The notes beneath the pieces are model-generated. The model made no database searches. It saw nothing but the letters and a program-made list of their open reading frames with translations, and was not told where the DNA came from. A DNA stretch of 64,000 bases from Pseudomonas jessenii (lineage in GTDB: Bacteria; Pseudomonadota; Gammaproteobacteria; Pseudomonadales; Pseudomonadaceae), in assembly GCF_002236115.1 (NCBI RefSeq), contig NZ_NIWT01000009.1, positions 186,001 through 250,000 of the forward strand, written 5' to 3'. Below, piece by piece: positions 16,561 through 23,833 of the stretch. The position numbers and the translations under genes are program-made. The stretch's first letter is position 1. Every line of letters starts with the position of its first letter.

Positions 16561-16637
16561 TGTCTTTCCTCCAGTTGAACCACGCCAGGCCGCGCCGAAA
16601 GTGGCGCGGTGCCGGTGGTTCCATTTGAAGGCCGCCG

Positions 16638-16714
16638 TGTATCGCCCAGGTGTCGGGAAACGGCGGTTTTGTATGCCCCGGTAACGGCGGGCGTTGCGGA
16701 TACCTGCGGATACA
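16638..16714. promoter_or_regulatory. Paired TGTATC / GATACA boxes, copy C
   Basis: TGTATC at 16638-16643 with a weak TGTCGG 13 bp later and TGTATG at 16670, then GATACC at 16699-16704 and GATACA at 16709-16714 (10-bp step). Overall span 77 bp, as in copies A and D. It ends 78-155 bases upstream of the cupin start codon and lies just past the HxlR stop codon. Confidence 0.45.
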
Positions 16715-16743
16715 AACCCGCAACTGCGGGCACGTCGTTGGTC

Positions 16744-17259
16744 TTATTCCCCCGCCGCCCCGCGACTGCCCTTGAAAGCGTCGCGCCGGGCGCTGCGTTC
16801 GGCGACATAGGCGGCACTCGGCTCGCTGACCAGGTCTGCGCGGCGCAAGGGCTGCCCGCAATGGGCGCACATCGGTCCGAGCCCGGCCGGCTCGCCGCAA
16901 CTGCGGTGGGTATAGACCACCGCCAGGCCTTCCTCGGGCGACTTGCACCAGGTTTCACCCCAGGCCCGCAACGCCAGGACCACCGAGTAGAACGCGTCGC
17001 CTTTTTCCGTGAGGTGATATTCGTAGCGTTTTGGCCGCTCACTGTAAGCGCGGCGCTCTACGAGCCCGTCGGCCTCCATGCTCTTCAAGCGCGCCGCGAC
17101 CATTTGCGGCGTAGCGCCGGTCTGCGCCTGGATGTCATCAAAGCGATGGCTACCCATGAACAACTCCCGCAACACCAGCACCGTCCAGCGGTCGCCAACG
17201 ATGGCTTCGGCCCGGGAAATCGGACACAGGGTTTCAGAAACGGTTGTTTTCACCGACAT
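16744..17259 (-). CDS. HxlR-family transcriptional regulator
   Basis: 171 residues with the HxlR winged helix: CPISRAEAIVGDRWTVLVLREL, RFDDIQAQTGATPQMVAARL and the wing LVERRAYSERPKRYEYHLTEKG. After it comes an extra C-terminal segment with a CxxC (GPMCAHCGQPL) and another cysteine (THRSCG), which may bind zinc or act as a redox switch. Conserved Cys near the N-terminus (SETLCPIS) is also the sensor position in redox-sensing HxlR proteins such as HypR/YodB. Divergent from the isochorismatase-like gene, and upstream of the cupin on the same strand. Confidence 0.85.
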   Translation of the reverse strand: MSVKTTVSETLCPISRAEAIVGDRWTVLVLRELFMGSHRFDDIQAQTGATPQMVAARLKSMEADGLVERRAYSERPKRYEYHLTEKGDAFYSVVLALRAWGETWCKSPEEGLAVVYTHRSCGEPAGLGPMCAHCGQPLRRADLVSEPSAAYVAERSARRDAFKGSRGAAGE

Positions 17260-17358
17260 GCGGCATTGCCTCTTTCCTAGTTGCTATGATTATCATATCA
17301 ACGTAAATCCTGAGCAACTACACTTCACCATCCACGGATTGTTTTGCGGAGAACCGTC

Positions 17359-17991
17359 ATGCCCAACGCCACCTACCCTCTTGACCGGACTGCCTATCTG
17401 CTGGTCGACCCCTACAACGACTTTCTGTCGGAGGGCGGAAAGATCTACCCCTTGATCGAGCCAATGGCCAAGCAAGTCGGCCTGCTCGACAACCTGCGCA
17501 CGCTTGATCGCACCATTCGCGCGCTCAACATCCCGGTGGTCATCGTACCGCACCGCCGCTGGGAAAAAGGCGACTATGAAAACTGGGATCACCCAAGCCC
17601 CACCCAGTGCAAGGTCATGCATATGCATCACTTCGCACGGGGTGAATGGGGCGGCGAATGGCACCCCGACTTCGCGCCGAAGGACGGTGACATCGTCGTG
17701 CAGGAACATTGGGGCTCCAGCGGTTTTGCCAATACAGACCTCGATTTTCGCCTCAAGCAAAAGGGCATTACCCACGTGATCATCGTCGGCCTGCTGGCCA
17801 ATACCTGCATCGAGGCAACCGCCCGTTACGCTCAGGAACTCGGCTATCACGTCACCCTGGTGCGGGATGCGACCGCGGCCTTCATGCCGGAGATGATGCA
17901 TTCGGCCCATGAGCTGAACGGTCCGACCTTCGCTCACGCCATCCTGACCACCGATGAACTGGTTGCCGCGCTGGCACAGGCAGGTGAGTGA
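17359..17991 (+). CDS. Isochorismatase-family cysteine hydrolase
   Basis: 210 residues from the ATG at 17359 (GGAG 8 bases upstream). The family triad is visible: Asp in LLVDPYNDFL, a Lys/acid region, and nucleophile Cys153 in IVGLLANTCIEATARYA. The length and the EWHPDFAPKDGDIVVQEHWGS segment fit the broad cysteine-hydrolase group (amidase/nicotinamidase-like), not a true isochorismatase. It is divergent from the HxlR gene by 99 bases and probably its target. Confidence 0.85.
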   Translation: MPNATYPLDRTAYLLVDPYNDFLSEGGKIYPLIEPMAKQVGLLDNLRTLDRTIRALNIPVVIVPHRRWEKGDYENWDHPSPTQCKVMHMHHFARGEWGGEWHPDFAPKDGDIVVQEHWGSSGFANTDLDFRLKQKGITHVIIVGLLANTCIEATARYAQELGYHVTLVRDATAAFMPEMMHSAHELNGPTFAHAILTTDELVAALAQAGE

Positions 17992-18001
17992 TGCAGTTGA
18001 C

Positions 18002-18157
18002 CGGCACCTTGAGGTCTCGCTCCCACCCATCACGCTTGGCGCGCTTATTGATTGCACCGTGGGTGATGCCCTGGGCAGATGCGATCTCACGGGTGGAAAG
18101 CAATCCGGCCCGGGAGGCACGTTCAATTGCCTCCCAGTCGGGTTGCTTGGTTGTCAT
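18002..18157 (-). pseudogene. Phage terminase small-subunit-like fragment
   Basis: Starting at 18157 the leftward frame reads MTTKQPDWEAIERASRAG, REIASAQGITHGAINKRAKR, DGWERDL, the N-terminal helix-turn-helix of phage DNA-packaging/terminase small subunits. After ~52 residues the frame runs antisense into the end of the isochorismatase-like gene and homology stops. Only the 5' fragment remains, so this is a remnant of a lost prophage or of a gene replaced at its 3' side. Confidence 0.6.
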
Positions 18158-18261
18158 GGGAATCCTTCAGAGTCCTACCAGAAGAGAGTGCGTTGTCGTG
18201 CCCAGGCGAACTTCCAGGCGGCAGCTAATATAAAACTGCCCATCACAAAAGGAAGGTAGTC

Positions 18262-18675
18262 ATGAGATACAACCTGTTCGAGAATCAGAGAAACGAGATC
18301 ATCCTGCTCGCGCGCATCCTTCTGATGATCCTTTTCATCATTTCCGGCTGGAGCAAACTGACCAACTTTGACGGTACCGCTACTTACATGAGCTCTCTCG
18401 GCGTGCCCATGCCCATGGTCGCTGCGGGGATTGCGGTCGTCATGGAGTTCTTTGTCGCTATAGCGATAGTCGTGGGTTTTTACACCCGCCCACTCGCATT
18501 TCTCTTCGTCTTGTTCGTACTCGGTACTGCTCTAATCGGACATCACTTTTGGACTATGGTTGACCCAGAGCGCGCAGCCAACATGACCCAATATTTCAAG
18601 AACCTCAGTATCATGGGCGGCATGCTGCTGCTGGGCATTACTGGTCCTGGCAAGTATTCGATTGATGGCAGATAG
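18262..18675 (+). CDS. DoxX-family membrane protein
   Basis: 137 residues, AAGGAAGG upstream. Four membrane helices in the DoxX order: ILLARILLMILFIISGWSK (with the typical G-W-x-K), a second around GVPMPMVAAGIAVVMEFF, then GFYTRPLAFLFVLFVLGTA, and a last one near MGGMLLLGITGPG. DoxX proteins act in the inner membrane, often in thiol/redox stress; DoxX genes also accompany bufferin operons, but here it is separate. It stands alone, followed by a hairpin. Confidence 0.85.
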   Translation: MRYNLFENQRNEIILLARILLMILFIISGWSKLTNFDGTATYMSSLGVPMPMVAAGIAVVMEFFVAIAIVVGFYTRPLAFLFVLFVLGTALIGHHFWTMVDPERAANMTQYFKNLSIMGGMLLLGITGPGKYSIDGR

Positions 18676-18721
18676 CTTCGCGAACATCACTCGAGCCTTC
18701 CCGGTATCCGCGACACAATTT

Positions 18722-18751
18722 GCTAATTCGCGAAACGTGTCGCGAATTAGC
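18722..18751. repeat. 12-bp inverted repeat containing direct-repeat copy 1
   Basis: GCTAATTCGCGA, 6-base loop, then the exact complement. It includes ATTCGCGAAACGTGTCGCGA (18726-18745), which recurs exactly at 20849-20868. It lies 46 bases after doxX without a U-run. Could be a terminator, a recombination site or a protein-binding palindrome. Confidence 0.6.
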
Positions 18752-18914
18752 TCTCGTCTGCCTTTCGCTCAGCCCAGCACTTGCCAAGCTGACGAGCCTG
18801 CTCTACGCCGAGCACGCCGATGAAACCAGCCGTTGCGAATGACCAGGCAATGCTGAAGCCGAACTCTTTCACCGTCAGGCATGAGAGGCCGACCCTCTTA
18901 GCTTTCACCATCAT
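18747..18914 (-). CDS. Possible 55-residue membrane peptide
   Basis: An overlapping frame beginning ATGATG at 18914 inside the end of the 18898-19131 gene, with one predicted membrane segment (GFSIAWSFATAGFIGVLGV) and a charged C-terminus. No family recognised, no good ribosome site; translational coupling to the upstream gene is possible. Its end overlaps the hairpin at 18722-18751. Weakly supported. Confidence 0.25.
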   Translation of the reverse strand: MMVKAKRVGLSCLTVKEFGFSIAWSFATAGFIGVLGVEQARQLGKCWAERKADES

Positions 18915-19131
18915 GCACAGTGACCCTAACTCCCGTAGCGACAATCTCGTACTCAGTTTCGGAAATTTTATTCACGGCACCACCAAATTGCATTTCGAAA
19001 TGCTTCAGACCTTCATGTCGAACCATGCCGTTTGGCGAGCGCTCAATGGTCTCGTCCTGATAGATGTTAATCACGTATTCCAGGTTATCTGTGCCAACCC
19101 CAACTATTTTTCCAACATATTTATCTGCCAT
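18898..19131 (-). CDS. Conserved small hypothetical protein (77 aa)
   Basis: Start at 19131 with AAGGAG 7-8 bases upstream. Sequence opens MADKYVGKIVGVGTDNLEYV and ends TGVRVTVHDGES. It looks like a small all-beta cytoplasmic protein with alternating polar/hydrophobic strands and no cysteines or signal peptide. I recognise no function. It lies in the interval bounded by the two ATTCGCGAAACGTGTCGCGA repeats. Confidence 0.6.
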   Translation of the reverse strand: MADKYVGKIVGVGTDNLEYVINIYQDETIERSPNGMVRHEGLKHFEMQFGGAVNKISETEYEIVATGVRVTVHDGES

Positions 19132-19468
19132 GTCCGAACTCCTTGCGTTAAATCTCAAAGTAGCTGGTGCAGGCAGATGAATCCACAGCATTGAACAGTT
19201 CACTTCACCATGATGTTGGTCTGCACCTGAGCGTGCAGGCGAGTGACGTTGGTCATGCCCTCTCCAATGTCGCGACATGAATTTCTGTTGTGCGGTAACC
19301 GTTCCGGCAACAAACCTTCCTGATGCCATCGCTTGGGGTCAAGCTGAGCGCGAACAAATTCCTTACATGTTTTTACATCTTCGAACCCGGCGTACAACGG
19401 CAACTTACATCGCCTTCCAATAATCGGCACCGGAATAATAAAAAGACCGATTACATGGAGAGTTTCAG
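19132..19468. other. Intergenic region upstream of the racemase gene
   Basis: 337 bases, locally less GC-rich than its surroundings, between divergent genes. No credible gene. The AT-rich stretch ending at ~19450 likely holds the racemase promoter; GGAGAG precedes its start codon. Confidence 0.4.
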
Positions 19469-20698
19469 ATGCCCTTTACCCGTACTGTTCTAGCGTTGTC
19501 CCTCGGCCTGGTTTTTTTACAGAGCAATGCCCAGGCGGCGGCGCCGCTGTCGCTCGCTAACGGCAACTCCGAGCTGACTGCGCAAATCAGTAATGCCTGG
19601 ATAGAAATCAATAAGACCGCGTTAGAGCACAATATCCGTACCCTGCAAGCCGAGCTCGCCGGCAAGTCGAAACTCTGTGCGGTACTGAAAGCCGACGCTT
19701 ATGGTCATGGTATCGGGTTGGTGATGCCTTCAGTGATCGCGCTGGGTGTACCGTGTGTGGCGGTCGCCAGTAACGAAGAGGCGCGAGTGGTTCGCGAGAG
19801 CGGCTTTAAAGGCCAGTTAATCCGTGTTCGCACCGCCTCCCTGGGGGAGCTGGAAAATGCTCTGCAGTACAACATCGAGGAACTGGTTGGCAACCTCGAT
19901 TTCGCCCGCCAAGCGGCCGATCTTGCACATAAACACGGTCGCAAACTGCAGGTGCACATCGGTCTCAACTCAAGCGGCATGAGCCGTAACGGCGTGGAAA
20001 TGGCTACCGAGCAGGGTAAACAAGACGCGCTGGCGATCACCAAACTGCCAAATGTCGAAGTGGTTGCGATCATGACCCACTTCGCCGTGGAGGATAAGGA
20101 CGACGTACGCAAGGGCCTGGCAACCTTCAACGAACAAGCGGCCTGGCTGATGGACGTGGCCCAGCTCGATCGCAAGAAAATCACCCTGCACGCGGCCAAC
20201 TCCTTCGCCACCCTGGAAGTACCCGAATCGCGCCTGGACATGGTGCGCACGGGCGGCGCGTTGTTTGGCGATACCGTCATCTCGCGCACTGAGTATCGGC
20301 GCGTGATGCAGTTCAAGTCGCATGTGGCCTCGGTCAATAGCTATCCCGCTGGAAACACCGTGGGTTACGACCGTACATTCACCCTGTCACGTGATTCGAA
20401 ACTGGCCAACATCACGGTCGGTTACTCCGATGGTTATCGCCGCGTGTTCACCAATAAAGGCGTGGTGTTGATCAATGGTCATCGCGTGCCGGTGGTGGGC
20501 AAGGTTTCGATGAACACCGTGATGGTCGATGTCACGGATGCACCCGACGTCAAGGCGGGTGATGAAGTAGTGCTGTTTGGCAAACAAGGCGCAAGCGAAG
20601 TCAGCCAGGCTGAAGTCGAAGAGATCAACGGTGCGCTACTGGCCGACCTCTATACCGTCTGGGGCAGCGCCAACCCGAAAATACTGGTCGAGAAGTAA
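19469..20698 (+). CDS. Periplasmic broad-specificity amino-acid racemase
   Basis: 409 residues. Signal peptide (LALSLGLVFLQSNAQA), then an alanine-racemase fold: AWIEINKTALEHNIRTL, PLP lysine in CAVLKADAYGHG (about residue 75), and the catalytic tyrosine region NTVGYDRTFTLSRDSKLA in the C-terminal barrel. The signal peptide and sequence place it with the periplasmic Bsr/BAR racemases of P. putida and Vibrio, which convert Lys, Arg and other L-amino acids to D-forms, used in cell-wall signalling or D-amino-acid catabolism, and not with cytosolic Alr/DadX. Single gene. Confidence 0.88.
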   Translation: MPFTRTVLALSLGLVFLQSNAQAAAPLSLANGNSELTAQISNAWIEINKTALEHNIRTLQAELAGKSKLCAVLKADAYGHGIGLVMPSVIALGVPCVAVASNEEARVVRESGFKGQLIRVRTASLGELENALQYNIEELVGNLDFARQAADLAHKHGRKLQVHIGLNSSGMSRNGVEMATEQGKQDALAITKLPNVEVVAIMTHFAVEDKDDVRKGLATFNEQAAWLMDVAQLDRKKITLHAANSFATLEVPESRLDMVRTGGALFGDTVISRTEYRRVMQFKSHVASVNSYPAGNTVGYDRTFTLSRDSKLANITVGYSDGYRRVFTNKGVVLINGHRVPVVGKVSMNTVMVDVTDAPDVKAGDEVVLFGKQGASEVSQAEVEEINGALLADLYTVWGSANPKILVEK

Positions 20699-20848
20699 TC
20701 CCGCCATTATCGTAAATCACAGGGCGCGATCATTCGGGCACAGCTTTGCCGAGCGCTGACAAGCTCCAATGTAGGAAAGGGACTGACAGGAGAGAGCTCG
20801 CTTTCTCTTGTCGGAAGGTGACCATCATGCCTTGGCCAGACACTTGCG

Positions 20849-20868
20849 ATTCGCGAAACGTGTCGCGA
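20849..20868 (+). repeat. Direct-repeat copy 2 of ATTCGCGAAACGTGTCGCGA
   Basis: An exact 20-base repeat of 18726-18745 in the same orientation, 150 bases past the racemase stop. With copy 1 it brackets about 2.1 kb. Internally it holds two TCGCGA palindromes six bases apart. The rest of this 409-base gap (20699-21107) has no gene. Confidence 0.6.
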
Positions 20869-20977
20869 CTTACTTGGCTCGCCGATCGATCCCACCGGGC
20901 GTCTTGTCACAGCGCAAGTCGTATTGGTTTGAAGCTGTGTGGATTGCAGGGTGCATTCGAGCAGATGAATGGGCAAC

Positions 20978-21007
20978 AAAAAACCCGGCACGGTGGCCGG
21001 GTTTTTG
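20978..21007. terminator. Rho-independent terminator between the racemase gene and katG
   Basis: AAAAACCCGGC and GCCGGGTTTTT arms with a short loop, symmetric, between two convergent genes. Confidence 0.85.
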
Positions 21008-21107
21008 TGTTGAGTGTGTGTATCGATCATAGCTTGCAGGAACCACATTAAAACTACCCATGCCAGCCCACCAAACATCAACAACCAGCGTTATGACAAC
21101 ATCCCCT

Positions 21108-23321
21108 CTAGACAGTGCGGTTTAAGTCGAATCGGTCCAGGTTCATCACTTTGGTCCACGCAGCGACGAAGTCCTTGACGAACTTCTGCTGCGCATCGGC
21201 GCAGGCATAGACTTCAGCCAACGCACGCAACTGCGCATTGGAACCAAAGACCAGGTCAACCCGCGTCCCCGTCCACTTCACTGCACCGGTTTTGCGATCA
21301 CGCCCTTCATACTCTTGCTGGGCATCCGACACGGGCTTCCACTCCACGCCCATATCCAACAGGTTGGTGAAGAAGTCGTTGGTCAAGGCTTCCGGACGCG
21401 TGGTGAACACACCGTGTTTGCTCTGGCCGACATTGATGTCCAACCCGCGCAAGCCACCCAGCAATACCGTCATTTCCGGCGCACTGAGCGTCAGCAGTTG
21501 TGCCTTGTCGATCAGCAATTTTTCGGCCGGTACACGGTACTGTTGCTTCAGGTAATTACGGAAGCCGTCGGCAATCGGTTCAAGGAAACCGAAGGACTCG
21601 ACATCGGTCTGTTCCTGGCTGGCGTCCATGCGTCCCGGGCTGAACGGCACCGTCACACTGTGGCCGGCGTTTTTCGCAGCCTGTTCGACACCCGCGCCAC
21701 CGGCGAGCACGATCAGATCGGCCAGGGAGATTTTCTTGCCATCGGTTTGCGCGCTATTGAACTCGTTCTGGATACCTTCGAGTTTGGCCAGCACATTGGC
21801 CAGTTGCTCTGGCTGGTTGGCCTCCCAGGACTTTTGCGGTGCCAGGCGCAGACGCCCGCCGTTGGCACCGCCGCGCTTGTCGGAGCCACGGAAGCTGGAA
21901 GCCGCCGCCCAAGCTGTAGATACAAGCTGCGAGACCGACAGGCCGGACGCCAGCACCTTGCTTTTCAGGCCCGCCACGTCACTGTCATTGACCAGCGGAT
22001 GATCGACGGCAGGGATCGGGTCTTGCCACAGCAGTTCTTCGTTCGGCATTTCCGGGCCGAAGTAGCGTGAGAGCGGACCCATGTCACGGTGAATCAGCTT
22101 GTACCAGGCACGGGCGAAGGCGTCGGCCAACTGGTCTGGATTGGCCAGGAAGCGCCGCGAAATCGGTTCATAGATCGGGTCGAAGCGTAGCGACAGGTCC
22201 GTGGTCAGCATGGTCGGATCGCGCCGTTTGGACGGATCGTGTGCATCCGGAATGGTGCCGGCACCCGCGCCGTTTTTCGGCTTCCACTGGTTTGCCCCCG
22301 CCGGGCTCTTGGTCAGTTCCCATTCGTAACCGAACAGGTTCTCCAGGTAGTTGTTGCTCCACTGGGTTGGCGTGGTGGTCCAGGTGACTTCCAGGCCGCT
22401 GGAGATGGTGTCGCCACCTTTACCGGTACCGAACGTGCTCTTCCAGCCCAGGCCCTGCAGCTCGAGGCCGGCGGCTTCGGGCTCAGGTCCGACATGATCG
22501 ACGGGACCTGCACCGTGGGTTTTGCCGAAGGCGTGACCGCCCGCGATCAGCGCGACGGTTTCCTCATCGTTCATTGCCATGCGCGCAAAGGTTTCACGGA
22601 TATCTATCCCGGCGGAAACCGGATCGGAGTTGCCTTCAGGGCCCTCCGGGTTTACGTAGATCAGGCCCATCTGCACGGCTGCGAGGGGGGTTTCCAGAGT
22701 GCGCTCTACGGGATTTTGCCCGGCATCCTTGCCATAACGCACGTCGCCACCCAACCACTTGCCTTCAGCCCCCCAGTAGACGTCTTCGTCCGGTTCCCAG
22801 ACATCGGGGCGGCCAGCGGAAAAACCAAAGGTCTTGAAGCCCATGGATTCCAGTGCGACGTTGCCGGCGAGGACGATCAGGTCGGCCCAGGAGATTTTGT
22901 TGCCATACTTTTGCTTGATCGGCCAGAGCAGCCGACGGGCCTTGTCGAGGCTGACGTTGTCCGGCCAGCTGTTGAGGGGTGCAAAACGTTGCTGGCCGGA
23001 GCCGGCGCCACCCCGGCCGTCACCGGTGCGATAGGTGCCTGCGGCGTGCCAGGACATGCGGATAAAGAAAGGCCCATAGTGACCGAAGTCCGCCGGCCAC
23101 CAATCCTGGGAATCGGTCATCAGCGCAGTCAGGTCGTTTTTCAGCGCCTGGAAGTCCAGGCTCTTGAAGGCTTCGGCGTAGTTGAAGTCGCCTCCCAGCG
23201 GGTCAGACTTGGGCGAGTGTTGACTCAAGATCTTCAGGTTCAGTTGGTTCGGCCACCAATCGCGGTTCGTCGTGCCACCGCCAGCGGCGTGATTGAACGG
23301 GCATTTCGATTCAGTTGACAT
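21108..23321 (-). CDS. katG: Catalase-peroxidase KatG
   Basis: 737 residues, full length for bacterial KatG, with the duplicated peroxidase domain. Active-site residues: distal Arg/Trp/His in FFIRMSWHAAGTYR, adduct Tyr in the GLIYVNPEGPEG motif, Met in FARMAMNDEETVALIAGG, proximal His region GGHAFGKTHG. The cytosolic haem enzyme removes H2O2. GAGGAG ribosome site. No adjacent oxyR or ahpC. A weak dyad around 23400-23435 (GGTATGGGATCC, CTTGAGGCTATG) is not a convincing OxyR site. Confidence 0.95.
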   Translation of the reverse strand: MSTESKCPFNHAAGGGTTNRDWWPNQLNLKILSQHSPKSDPLGGDFNYAEAFKSLDFQALKNDLTALMTDSQDWWPADFGHYGPFFIRMSWHAAGTYRTGDGRGGAGSGQQRFAPLNSWPDNVSLDKARRLLWPIKQKYGNKISWADLIVLAGNVALESMGFKTFGFSAGRPDVWEPDEDVYWGAEGKWLGGDVRYGKDAGQNPVERTLETPLAAVQMGLIYVNPEGPEGNSDPVSAGIDIRETFARMAMNDEETVALIAGGHAFGKTHGAGPVDHVGPEPEAAGLELQGLGWKSTFGTGKGGDTISSGLEVTWTTTPTQWSNNYLENLFGYEWELTKSPAGANQWKPKNGAGAGTIPDAHDPSKRRDPTMLTTDLSLRFDPIYEPISRRFLANPDQLADAFARAWYKLIHRDMGPLSRYFGPEMPNEELLWQDPIPAVDHPLVNDSDVAGLKSKVLASGLSVSQLVSTAWAAASSFRGSDKRGGANGGRLRLAPQKSWEANQPEQLANVLAKLEGIQNEFNSAQTDGKKISLADLIVLAGGAGVEQAAKNAGHSVTVPFSPGRMDASQEQTDVESFGFLEPIADGFRNYLKQQYRVPAEKLLIDKAQLLTLSAPEMTVLLGGLRGLDINVGQSKHGVFTTRPEALTNDFFTNLLDMGVEWKPVSDAQQEYEGRDRKTGAVKWTGTRVDLVFGSNAQLRALAEVYACADAQQKFVKDFVAAWTKVMNLDRFDLNRTV

Positions 23322-23599
23322 GGCATCTCCTCTTGATTTTGTTTTCAGCTAACCACCTTTGAGCGTGGCTCCGGATCACCGATTGATGAAATAGCTTTTC
23401 GGTATGGGATCCATAGCCTTGAGGCTATGACAGCCCCGCGATCAGTCGCTCCAGACCCTCCATTAAAGTCCCGGTCGGGGAAACTGTCGCTTCATCTTTG
23501 GAGATAGCTGATAAACAGTTCAAATCAGTAACGAGTTGCACAGTGGATGAGCAGCATTGGCTGCAAGGACGTTGTCATCAGGGCATTCCTGTATTCAAT
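23322..23599. other. katG upstream region
   Basis: No gene. It should contain the katG promoter. None of the TGTATC/GATACA boxes found at ohr and the cupin gene occurs here. Confidence 0.4.
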
Positions 23600-23626
23600 A
23601 AAAAACCGGCCTTTCAGCCGGTTTTT
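23600..23626. terminator. Rho-independent terminator of cstA-ybdD
   Basis: AAAAACCGGC and GCCGGTTTTT arms with a 6-base loop, eight bases past the ybdD stop codon. Confidence 0.88.
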
Positions 23627-23633
23627 ATGTCAC

Positions 23634-23831
23634 TCAACAGCACTTCGGTCCGGCTTTACTCCCGTAACGGGCCTCCTGGCGCTCGCGGAAGAACGCCTCG
23701 TAGTCCATCACCGGTTTGTCCGGGTGCTTGGTCTGCATATGCTCGACGTAGTTGTCGTAGTCGGGCATGCCGACCATCAGGCGCGCGGCCTGACCGAGGT
23801 ATTTACCGAGGCGACTCAGGTCATTGAACAT
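23634..23831 (-). CDS. YbdD/YjiX family small protein
   Basis: 65 residues, starting FNDLSRLGKYLGQAARLMVG, then MPDYDNYVEHM and ending GPKCC, the standard YbdD signature. It follows cstA by two bases, as in most proteobacteria, and is thought to assist CstA/BtsT-type transport. Confidence 0.9.
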   Translation of the reverse strand: MFNDLSRLGKYLGQAARLMVGMPDYDNYVEHMQTKHPDKPVMDYEAFFRERQEARYGSKAGPKCC

Positions 23832-23833
23832 GA

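Noticed and set aside
19200..19430. 76-residue leftward frame upstream of the racemase gene
   Set aside because: No ribosome site and no recognisable pattern; it lies in the likely promoter region.
23400..23435. OxyR-like site at katG
   Set aside because: Only weak dyad symmetry; the ATAG elements expected for OxyR are not at the right spacing.
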